Part shown: piece after piece, positions 51,207 through 60,549 of the stretch | Layout of the letters: every line of letters starts with the position of its first letter | Numbering within the stretch: position 1 is the first letter of the stretch | Source: Flectonema sp. DT1601 | Lineage: Eukaryota; Euglenozoa; Diplonemea; Diplonemida; Diplonemidae | Length of the DNA stretch: 64,000 bases | Direction of reading: 5' to 3' | Assembly: GCA_964019425.1 (NCBI GenBank) | Contig: OZ025784.1 | Location: 1,488,001-1,552,000 of the forward strand | The notes under the pieces: generated by a model | Told to the model about the DNA's origin: nothing | Database searches by the model: none | The model's input: only the letters and a program-made list of their open reading frames with translations | Made by a program: the position numbers and the translations under genes

Positions 51207-53475
51207 ATGTCGAAGTTTATTAAGCAGGCTGGTCTCCCTTCCATGTTGAAGGAAGGAGCCAGTGTTCAGGACGATCCACTTTTAAAGAATATTCAAGCGT
51301 GTAAGGAGATGAGTCAGGTGACCAGATCATCATTCGGTCCATTCGGATTAAACAAGATGGTTATCAACCACTTGGGTAGACTTTTTGTTACTCACGACGC
51401 TGCAGTCATCCTCAGAGAGCTTGAGGTACAGCACCCAGCAGCAAACTTGCTTGTAATGGCATCAAAGGCAATGGAAGAAGAAGTTGGAGACGGTAGCAAC
51501 TTTACCTTGATGTTGGCTGGTGAACTTCTCTCTGAGGCTGAGAACTTGAGAAAGATGGGATTAAAACCTACCGAAATCATTAGAGGTTACAGCGTTGCCC
51601 TTCTTAAGGCCCAGGAAGTTCTTAAGGAAAACATCGTCGTCAAGGTTAAAGATCACCGTGACGAAAGTGAAGTGATCCCAGCCATCTCTTCATCAATCGC
51701 ATCAAAGCAGTACGGATACACTCAATTCCTTTCAAAGATGGTTGCTGAAGCTTGTATTAATGTTGCTCACAAGAACTCAAAGAACTTCAACGTTGACGGA
51801 GTTCGTATCTTGAAGGTGAGAGGAGCATCAATGCTTGACAGTCAGCACATTAGAGGATTCTGTATTCAGAGAGGAACTGAAGGAATGGTTAAGAAGGTTG
51901 AGGGTGCTAAGGTTGCAGTTTACAACTGTGGTATTGAAGCAGCATCAACAGAAACTAAGGGAACAGTGCTCATTGAAAACGCTGAAGAACTTCTCAACTT
52001 CTCCAAGTCAGAGGAAGAACGTCTTGACAAGGCCATCAGTGCCATCGCTGAGTCTGGTGTTAACGTTATTGTCTCAAACAGTAACTACGGTGAACTCGCT
52101 CTTCACTTCGTTGAGAAGCACGGTATGATGGCGGTTAAGGTATGGATATTTAATTATTACGTTATTCTGAAGGTAATTGTGGGAAGGGGACGCCTACCGG
52201 AATTAACTCCACGGTTGCTCTCCTCTTGTTTATGGAGATGGTTACCACCAGACCCCCGGAAGACTACGATCAGATTGAGAACAATCACCCCGCTGGGACC
52301 AAGGAACACTCACTCTTAGTGTATCCTATTTAGGAACTGTGGGGAAGAGTCTACGAACGAGCGAATAGTTATTTTGTCAATACCGGAATTAACTCCACGG
52401 TTGCTCTCCTTTTGTTTATGGAGATGGTTACCACCAGACCTCCGGAAGACTACGATCAGATTGAGAACAATCACCCCGCTGGGACCAAGGAACACTCACT
52501 CTTAGTGTATCCTATTTAGGAACTGTGGGGAAGAGTCTACGAACAAATAGTTATTTTATGGTTAAAACGACGACCGTACTATTTAAAGCCCTACAAATAC
52601 TAAAAGTATAAATGAATAAAACACAATAATAAAACAGGTTGCATCAAAGTTCGAGATGAAGAGACTTTGTGATGCCGTTGGAGCTCTTCAGATGGTCAGA
52701 TTAGAACCACCAACCAAGGAAGATATGGGGTATGTTGTTATTGTTTTGGTAATTTAATATTTGAAAACATTGTAGACATGTCAAAAACAACTAAATAAAC
52801 AGAGCCTGTGACCTGGTCAAAACCATTGAATTGGGAGAAACTACTATTCTTACCTTCCAACAAGAAAAAGACGACTCACGTCTTTCAACTATCATCTTGA
52901 GAGGCGCGACAGAACAGGCTCTTGACGACACTGAGCGTGCTATTGATGACGGTGTTAACACTTACAAGGCTCTCGGAAGAGATGGTTCGTTGGTTGCTGG
53001 TGCCGGAGCTGTTGACATGGTATGTTTTGTGTTGTATTTTATTATGGTAAGGATACATATGTTAATCTTGAGTTCAATCATTTACCAACAACTACTAAAA
53101 CAGGAAATCCAAAAAGAGTTGTTGAAGTACGCTGACGAAACCGCAGGAATTGACCAGTACAGTATTAGATCATTTGCTCATTCATTTGAAGTAGTTCCAA
53201 GAACCCTTTCAGAGGTTGCTGGACACATCGGTCACGAAGTTATTCCAAAGTTGGTAGCAGCTCACGAGTCTGGAGACAAGCTTGCTGGAGTTGAATTGGA
53301 AACTGGAAACTCCGTAACCACCGAAGTCAGAGACTGTTACCTCACTAAGTTCTGGGCTACTCACCTTGCTGTTGAGGCTGTTATCTCAGTTTTGAAAATC
53401 GATCAAATTATCATGTCGAAGCCTGCTGGTGGTCCAAAGCCAAGACAAGGTGGAGCCAGAGATGATGATGAGTAG
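51207..53475 (+). CDS. CCT8: T-complex protein 1 subunit theta (CCT8), four exons (537 aa)
   Basis: Subunit of the cytosolic TRiC/CCT chaperonin that folds actin and tubulin. Exons 51207-52139, 52638-52729, 52803-53019 and 53104-53475; introns of 498, 73 and 84 nt, all GTATG...ACAG. Landmarks are TRSSFGPFGLNKMVINH (nucleotide site), THDAAVILRELEVQHPAANL, EEVGDGSNFTLMLAGELL with the catalytic Asp of GDG(S/T), and DTERAIDDGVNTYKAL near the end, with theta-type features in the apical domain. The length is normal for CCT8 (about 540-550). The first intron is enlarged by a tandem repeat. The C-terminus ends GGARDDDE. ATG 51207 is chosen because it starts the family-typical MSKFIKQAGLPSMLKEG; an in-frame ATG lies 16 codons upstream. 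Confidence 0.95.
52195..52555 (+). repeat. Two-copy tandem repeat (186-bp period) in CCT8 intron 1
   Basis: TACCGGAATTAACTCCACGG starts the units at 52195 and 52381. Both continue with CTCTTGTTTATGGAGATGG (T for C in copy 2), CACCCCGCTGGGACCAAGG and GGGGAAGAGTCTACGAAC. The copies differ at only a few positions, indicating a recent duplication. The unit is GC-richer than other introns. Confidence 0.92.
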
Positions 53476-54587
53476 ATATCTATCTCTGCTTTCTCATCGT
53501 CGGAAAGTTTTTCTGCAGCTACTGAGGAGTTGTACTCTTACAAAGTTGCTTTCATCACTATTCAGTTTATCTTTACTCCTCCCACGCCCCTTAGATTTTT
53601 AAGAAAAAGGAAGAACCTTCGCCTTACAATAAGGTTACCCACCATGACCAGTTCGACTTTGTTTTTCTTCTTCTGTCTTGTTCCAGCAGCTACTTATCAC
53701 GGCGTTCAACAATTGCGTGGAAGCCGTTCTGGTCTTTGCCTTTGCAGAAAAAAAGAATAAAAGTGGTGAGAATTAAGAGTCAGCCGAAGAAATTTTTTCA
53801 CAAAAACTGAACCGTTTCTTCATTAGTTCATTGTTTTTCTGTGAAAGTTTTTTTTTTTTTAATTTTTATTTTCTTTCACCCCTTCCTTCATTTCAGAAAG
53901 AACTAACTTTTTTTCTTTGAAAATTCTTTTTTTTTTTTTCATTCCCCCTTGCCAAAAAAAAACTAATAACGAATTCATTAGTAAACAGCATGCATAGTCA
54001 CATTTTCTTTTCATCAAGGCTAAGTTAGTGGGCGAGGTGTGAACCAACCTCGTGATTTCAAAAAAAAAAATAAAATAAAAAAAAATAAAGTTTCCCCCGT
54101 TTGATCCCTCGTTTCCTTCGTATTCTCCCCTTATTCCCCATACCTCAGGAATTTTAACTGGATTTATTGAACGAAGCCCCTTGCCCCAAAAAAAAAAAAA
54201 AAAAACTTAAAAATAGTAGTGTTACCAACCTTGGTAAGCAGCTGTTTTTTTTTTTTTTTTTTTTTTTTGTTGTTGCTGACTAGGAGGTAAGAGGTAAGGA
54301 ACTCTCGCTTTTGAGACATAAGGCAGAAAGCACAAAAAATATCTATAGCTATGCTGCTTAATATCTGGTTATGGGTCAGTCGTCCGAACGAAAAAAAAAA
54401 AAAAAAAAACTGAAGCTTGTCAAGGACAAGAGAAACAAGAAGAAGAAAAAAAAAAAAAAAAAAATGGAAATAATGATCATTTTTAACCTTGATTGTAGTG
54501 CTGCTATTATTTCACCTCGCGGCAACAATATACCAAGAGAGAGAGATGTATATTTTAACCCCCCCACAGCAGAGGTACGAGGTATAT
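53476..54587. other. Intergenic spacer, homopolymer-rich
   Basis: No gene is supported. Runs include T25 at about 54244-54268, A18 and A19 near 54190 and 54390, and (GAAGAA)-rich sequence at 54430-54465. Confidence 0.5.
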
Positions 54588-54714
54588 GGATTACTCTCGA
54601 AACCTAATAGTTACTTTAAAAGGCTAAGTTAAGCATCACCATAGTCACTGTATCCTTAACAGATGTTAAACCATCGCTATGTTACGCGATACAAAACAGT
54701 TGTATTTTACAAAT
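54588..54714 (+). repeat. Dispersed ~125 bp repeat, copy E2
   Basis: GATTACTCTCGAAACCTAAT, AAGGCTAAGTTAAG, CACTGTATCCTTAACAGAT, GTTACGCGATAC and CAGTTGTATTTTACAAAT correspond in order to 42882-43005, with small indels. Confidence 0.65.
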
Positions 54715-54828
54715 TCAAACATTCAACCCCCCACAGCAAGCAATACAGAGAAAGAACTGGGACAACATTATGACATGAAATTTAACACCACACGATTATA
54801 AATTATTTTACAGTTCACTTTTTATAAA

Positions 54829-55020
54829 ATGGTAAAAAGAGTTACCTTCGCAGAAAGCAACTCAAAGACTCATCCCTGTCAGCAGTCTGAAAGGCACCAA
54901 AAATATTCTCCGAAACATTCATCTGATAGAACGTATTACGGAACAGCTGAAGCAAAGTATGCACAGATGGGTTGGAATATCAGTACCTGGGATGACGTCG
55001 TATCTTTAAAACAACAATAA
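54829..55020 (+). CDS. 63-aa small protein
   Basis: AATTATTTTACAG ends at 54813, 15 nt before the ATG. The sequence MVKRVTFAESNSKTHPCQQS is basic and Ser/His-rich. The end AKYAQMGWNISTWDDVVSLK looks folded and conserved in character (two Trp, aromatic residues). The KRVTFAES start resembles an RVxF-type PP1-docking motif (KRVTF), which could make it a phosphatase-binding peptide; that is inference. No homologue recognised. Confidence 0.5.
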   Translation: MVKRVTFAESNSKTHPCQQSERHQKYSPKHSSDRTYYGTAEAKYAQMGWNISTWDDVVSLKQQ

Positions 55021-56414
55021 ACTATTTGTTACATCTAATCGTTTTGTAGCAGTAGCCTGATTTCATTTGATATTATTATAATAGTGTTTTACTTCTCGAC
55101 CTTCTAACCCTGCGGCAATCACAGTTGACACACATAAAGTGTGTCACGTCGATCATACGCTGCAATGGTTTTTGCAAATCCTCGTAGTTGATTTTTTTCT
55201 TAAATTTATTAACTTTTAGTATGCTTTGCTTTTTTTGTATTGCGGGGTGACATGACAGCACACAACAAGTCATATTCTATTTTTCATCCTAACATTATAC
55301 TAAGTAGATTGATAACGTTGTGTAGTTAGTTCAAGTTCGATTCCGTGTTAGGTTATTTTTTCCGCTGGCAATGTATCAGTTTACTAGCATCATACTTTCT
55401 TGTGAGGGTTTTCATCAGTAACTGGTATGTGCACAACGTTGGTTTCCTTTTTGATTTCCTCAGTACCTTTTTTTGGTTGTAACCTGATGTGGGGTTTTTT
55501 TTATTTTATGTGTAACTAGAGTATCGAGATCTGTGTCGTAAAAGACAGTATTCAGTTACTTAATTATTTTTTTGTTTTATTCGCTGTTGCTTCTCAAGTA
55601 GACTTGAGACGCTGAAGGGCGTTTTGAATACTGATGGCTCATGTGTTTGGTACTTATTCTAAATTAAATTTAGCGTATGGCGTGGTCTTTTAACTTTATT
55701 CTCTCTTCCCTTCTCTCCTTTTCTTTTTTTTTTTTAAAATCAATCGTCATTGCTGTTAGACATGTCCTCTGGTCTGCTCCAGTGAGAGTCTTTTTGAGAG
55801 ATCACTCGGATTATATCCGAGGTGACCTATTGCTTTGACTTCTCAATATATTTTTTTTTTTTTTTTTGTTTGTTTCCATTTCTGAAAGTAGAAGCTCATT
55901 GTGAGCAAATTTTGTAACTGCAATTCTCATGTTCTATGTTTGTAGTAAGAAAGGGTAAATCATAATACACGGGTTTTGGGTTTTCCCTAGTAACATACAA
56001 AACGGAGAATAAAATTGCTGTGTGTTTTTTTTTATTTTTTTATGTTCTTCTTGCTGTTGTCGTTGCTTTCTTTGCTCAAACACGTTAGAGCAATTTCCTG
56101 TCTGTCGTCCTTTTATAATTTTATATAAATCAATTTTTTTTTTTTTTTGATGGTTTGGCAAATATGTAATTTATAAGGATTATATAACAAACGCTAAGTT
56201 TCTTGGAGGCGGTCTTCACTGTGCTGCTGTTTAACCCAGAGAGAGCTTAGTACAGCTTTTTTTTCTTTTTTTTTTTCGATTCGAGGCAATTTTTAAACGT
56301 TCCCGTAAGGGGGCAATCGGTTACTGAAGATTCTTACTGGAAGTAACTAACATTTTAATCATTGTTTTTGATAAAAAAAACAAAACTTATATTGATTTTT
56401 TTTTCACCAACCGC
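55021..56414. other. Intergenic spacer
   Basis: No gene found in 1.4 kb. T-rich runs near 55720, 55850, 56130 and 56260. The end TTTTTTTTCACCAACCGCAG (AG 56416) is the probable acceptor of the cyclophilin gene. Confidence 0.5.
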
Positions 56415-56456
56415 AGTAAAAAAAAAAAAAAAAAAAAATATAAAATAAAAATAACC

Positions 56457-57314
56457 ATGTCGGACAGCCGACTACTGGCTCCTCCTGCCACGAAGAAACC
56501 GAAGCTCAGTAAAACTGAAAAAGCTGAAAAATATGGTAAAAAATATAAAAAAGGATATCTTGAATTTAATAAAGAATGGCTGGACGGTGATATGTCAGTT
56601 CTAAAGAAACACGCGGAGGCAGAAGCGAAACTAACTGAGAAACTCATGATGAAGAGGGAATTATCTGACCCTGTAAGAATTGTCTGGGCACAGAAACAAA
56701 AACTTCGTATAAAAGACAACATAGGCGTAGTTTTAGACAAAACTGTATCTGGTCAAGTTAAACAACAGAAGTTAAAAGGATATTCATCGCTTGATACTTC
56801 TCTAGGTGCCATGAACATTATTTTACATTGCGACCTTGCTCCTCTAGCCTGTGAAAACTTCCTAGGTCTCTGTGGTAGTGGATACTTTGATGGTACAAAG
56901 TTTCACAGATCAATATCAGGATTTATGGTTCAAGGTGGTGATCCAACTGGTACTGGTGCTGGTGGACGATCATTCTGGGGGGATGAACCTTTCCCTGATG
57001 AACTGTCTACAACGTTATCACACAATAAACGTGGGATTCTTGCGATGGCAAATTCAGGACCTAATTCTAATAAATCACAATTTTATATTACTTTTGCTCC
57101 TTGTTCTCACCTCGACAGCAAACACACCGTCTTTGGAGAAATCGTTGGAGGAATGTCTGTTCTCTCAGCAATCGAAAACACTCCAACCAGACCTCCACGT
57201 GATGAACCAATAACTGAAATAATAATTAACAGCGCTGTAGTCAAGTGGAATCCCTTTACATTCTTGGAAGCAAAGAAACAAAAAGAAGAAGAAGAAGACA
57301 TGACTGACCACTAA
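56457..57314 (+). CDS. Cyclophilin-type peptidyl-prolyl isomerase, PPIL2-like (285 aa)
   Basis: The cyclophilin domain starts at about residue 112 (SSLDTSLGAMNIILHCDLAP) and contains the active-site FHRSISGFMVQGGDPTGTG with the catalytic Arg, then MANSGPNSNKSQFYITF and LDSKHTVFGEIVGGM. The GKGY..F.TSLG and LHCDLxPxxCENF forms are closest to PPIL2/Cyp60. PPIL2 normally carries an N-terminal U-box. Here the 110-residue N-terminus is a basic nuclear-type signal (TKKPKLSKTEKAEKYGKKYK) followed by helices, with no U-box Cys or typical U-box fold seen. Likely a nuclear, spliceosome-associated isomerase. The acceptor CACCAACCGCAG ends at 56416, then an A22 leader leads to the ATG. Confidence 0.88.
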   Translation: MSDSRLLAPPATKKPKLSKTEKAEKYGKKYKKGYLEFNKEWLDGDMSVLKKHAEAEAKLTEKLMMKRELSDPVRIVWAQKQKLRIKDNIGVVLDKTVSGQVKQQKLKGYSSLDTSLGAMNIILHCDLAPLACENFLGLCGSGYFDGTKFHRSISGFMVQGGDPTGTGAGGRSFWGDEPFPDELSTTLSHNKRGILAMANSGPNSNKSQFYITFAPCSHLDSKHTVFGEIVGGMSVLSAIENTPTRPPRDEPITEIIINSAVVKWNPFTFLEAKKQKEEEEDMTDH

Positions 57315-57599
57315 GTGCTAACACAAATAATTAAAAAGCATCGTTTCTTCAAACCTATTCAAAACATTACATATTGTCAGCTTCCATTGAGCGTTATTAG
57401 CACAGCTGTGCTTTACTTACTTTTTCTGTGTAAGTATCGAAGGGGGGAAAATCGTTGAATTCTTTTTTTCATTCCCATGCGATTCAATTTAATAATATGA
57501 AAAAGGAAGAGTTTTTATTATTTTAGGTTTTTTTTTAACTTCTGTGACACACTATATTTTATTTTTTTTCCTTTCAAAATTAGGAAACGGGCAGGGACC

Positions 57600-59599
57600 A
57601 TGGCACGCTTTAGCTCTGAAGCAGACAAAGGTAACGTCGTGAAGAGTGTGGGGTTAGCCATAACAGCTGTATTGTTATTGGCTCTGTTCTATGGGTCGTA
57701 CAGTGCCGGTGATAACACGTCGAATCACATGGCACTTCTACTTCTGGAACAACGTAAGTTAAAGGATCAAAAAGAGAAGCTAAACATCTGTAAACACAGA
57801 CAGATGGCAGGTGCGCAACACGATGCTAAAATGGACGCCAATACTGCGGCGCTTAAGACCACAAACATGAAACTTGAACAGCAAGTTGAAGAGACGATGT
57901 TGAAATTAGAATCACTCGAAAAGAAACACTTAGACTGCGTTGGACAGGCTGAAAGCCAAAAGGAGACCTGGACATCAGCCGATCGCGAACGAGCCACCAA
58001 AATCGACGAGCTTCGTGAACGCAACAAACACTTAGTAAAGACATCTGAGAGACTTACGAATGTCAAGGGAATGAAGTTCGTACTTCTGGATGCCTCCATC
58101 AAGAAGCTTAAATTAGAAAACAGATACCTTCGTGAAAAGCTTGGTATGCCTGGAATGGAAGTTGATGAGGAACTAATTATAGCTAAATGGAATCACACTC
58201 GTATGTACTTTACCTCTTCGTCTCTTTCATTACGACAACAGGTTTGATTTATTAAAGAAACATTAATAACAAATAGTACACACAAATGTGAGAGCTTCAA
58301 ACCGATCAGAGTTTGAAATTTCACTGACGAAGCCTCCGAGAGGTCTGAACGCTAGCAGAGAACTTACTGTAGAAAAGGTATTCTTTCAGGGTAAAGGAAC
58401 TGATGGTCACTACATGAGACCTAAATGGGGAAGTATGTTGATTTTCTTATTATCTTATGCACGGAGTTATAATATAAATAATACTCAACACCCAAACAGA
58501 CAAAATTGGAACACAACCACTCCGTCACGGTGTACACGAGAATACAGAAGCTCTCATTTCGACTATTTCCAAGCAGATTCGAGTGATCTACGACTATGCT
58601 CTTTGTGCTATGGGGAACACTGCTACCTTCACGTACCCAACATATATGAAACCACCAGGGTATGGATTTCTTTTACTTAAATATTTAACACACGAAATGA
58701 TAACAATAACCATAAACCACTCCAACAGTAAACCTGACTCTAAAGACGTCAGTCTTATTGACGTCATCGATACTCCTCTCGTTGAATTCTGTGACGACTG
58801 CAGACCACAAGAAGAAACAGGTGAGTTCAAATTAGCATGCCAAGGCTTTAGTACAAGAGAACAGTACGGAAGTCAATTATTTTGGAGAATGCGCAGTCGA
58901 ATTAGATTCAAGGAACCCATTCTGATTGAAGCTGATAATTTCGTTAACGACAATGACTTGGGAGAATTCATCGCAATCAGACTTAACTGGGAAACATCAT
59001 TCAAGGAAGACTGCAGTGCTCTGATTAACAACCCTCCACAGATGGCTTATAGACGAATTTTAAAGAGAAAGAAGGTTACAGAATACACTAAGGCAGACCT
59101 CGCCTTAGCTTGTTATCCTACAGAAGAACTAGTAGTGGAAACTATGAATAATTTAGTGGCTAAGACAGGTAGCACGAAAGTTTACGTATCGACTTCGATG
59201 AGTGCCGAGCAGTGGACTTCTCTACAGGAGAAAATCTCTGCAAAATTATTTAGATACCCAGAGAACAGTACAAACTTCGAATCCATTGACATTACTATTG
59301 CATCGCAATCAAAGTACTTTGTAGCCAACAGGTTCGACATCGTCTCTTCGCAGATTGTTGAATTCTACTATTTATTAATGCCTCAAAGGTTTCAAGAATA
59401 CACAATGTTCTGGGAGGGTAGCGATAGCATTTCTGTTTGGTAATTAATATCTGATTCGTTTGAAGGGAATTCACCACTTAGGAGACCAGCCGTTGTAGAC
59501 GAATACATTAATTCCGACAGTATAGAATCTCGTGAAGCGTTTTTCAAAAATAAACAAAACGACAGAATAGAGGGGGACAGCCGCCTCAATTGTAAGTAA
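57600..59599 (+). CDS. Type II membrane protein, O-fucosyltransferase-like, five exons (about 579 aa)
   Basis: Exons 57600-58200, 58277-58432, 58500-58659, 58729-59417 and 59466-59599. Introns are 76, 67, 69 and 48 nt; the last is the least certain, since the frame can also stop at 59443. A TM anchor at residues ~16-33 (SVGLAITAVLLLALFYGS) is followed by a ~150-residue coiled-coil stem (TNMKLEQQVEETMLKLESLE). The luminal domain has WGNKIGTQPLRHG, then EFIAIRLNWETSFKEDCSAL in the position of the AxHxRRGDF motif, KVYVSTSMSAEQWTSLQEKI like VFVATDA..E...L, and AIDITIASQSKYFVANRFDI-like spacing at the site of the STFS motif. This ordering suggests a GT-B protein O-fucosyltransferase relative, but the catalytic Arg context is divergent. 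Golgi location inferred. Acceptor TTTCAAAATTAG ends at 57583. Confidence 0.55.
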
Positions 59600-59712
59600 G
59601 AAATTATAATTAGGAGGGTAAAAAAAAAAAAAACTTTTTTATTTTGTGATTTCTATGATATGATTTTCTAAATCGAGAAGAATAAAAAAAAAAAAAAAAG
59701 AAAACTATTTTG

Positions 59713-59744
<32 letters not shown>

Positions 59745-59911
59745 GGGTGGGGAGGGGGATAGTTCTATTTTTAAGGACGGAAAACTTTATAACAAACAGC
59801 TCCCCCCTCACCACCACTACCCCTCCCACATTCCCAACTTAATTGAGTTTCTAATTTCTAGTCTACGATAGCAATCTGAAAAATATAAAGTAGTTGTTTT
59901 CATTTTAATAC
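59600..59911. other. Intergenic spacer with A29 run
   Basis: Contains A-runs at 59620, 59683 and 59712-59741, a G-rich patch (GGGGGGTGGGGAGGGGGAT) and no gene. TTTTCATTTTAATACAG ends at 59913 and serves the next gene. Confidence 0.55.
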
Positions 59912-59964
59912 AGCAATACACAGTGAATGTTTGTAAAAAAGTTGCAAATTTTGTTTGCTATTTA

Positions 59965-60411
59965 ATGCACGTGTGCAGTCAAAAGATGAAAACGAGTGAC
60001 AGAGGAAGTCGAACTTCATCATCTGAAGTCAATAGTAGGATAGGATCACGATGTTCACATCGAGAACAACAAGAAGAAGAAGAAATAGACGAATGGGATA
60101 GAGCTGTCAGACTAATGCAAGTCCCAAAGAGTTACAATCCTGGTGAAGAAGATCTTAGGACTCCTCCACGATCACCACTACATGTCTGTCGAAGAAAAGA
60201 AAAACGTGAGAGCGTCCCCACCAATCGCAGACACAAAAATGCATCAACACTCTGCCTTGGTGACTCTGGAGAAGATAAGACCGACGATATCCCAGTTCCT
60301 CCTCAGTCAAAGTCATGGGACGCTGTGACTTGGAGTAGTGCAACACCTGACAGGAGGATTACTAACAAGCCTCCTGTTGTTCCTTCAAAACCACTTGCGA
60401 TTCTTACTTAG
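59965..60411 (+). CDS. Small disordered protein (148 aa or 141 aa)
   Basis: The probable acceptor ends at 59913. The first ATG after it (59927) opens a 12-codon upstream ORF. In-frame starts of the main ORF are 59965 (MHVCSQKMKTSDRGSR) and 59986 (MKTSDRGSR). The product is Ser/Arg/Glu-rich with IDEWDRAVRLMQVPKSYNPG (a short amphipathic helix) and a Pro-rich end (PPVVPSKPLAIL). PPxxP and RTPPRSPL suggest SH3-binding or proline-directed phosphorylation sites. Family not recognised. Confidence 0.55.
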   Translation: MHVCSQKMKTSDRGSRTSSSEVNSRIGSRCSHREQQEEEEIDEWDRAVRLMQVPKSYNPGEEDLRTPPRSPLHVCRRKEKRESVPTNRRHKNASTLCLGDSGEDKTDDIPVPPQSKSWDAVTWSSATPDRRITNKPPVVPSKPLAILT

Positions 60412-60549
60412 ATATAATGAAGTTATGATTAAGTATTAACCTTTTACAAGGTTTTTAAATACTTTTTCTGTTCGGACTGTTCTTATTATGTGAGATTGTT
60501 CTTTTAATTACAATTTACTTATTTTCACAGAACGCATTGCCATTCAAAG

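Noticed and set aside
58583-59443. Independent 286-aa gene at 58.6 kb
   Set aside because: Intron removal joins it in frame to exons upstream (57600 start) and gives one type II membrane protein; it has no acceptor of its own.
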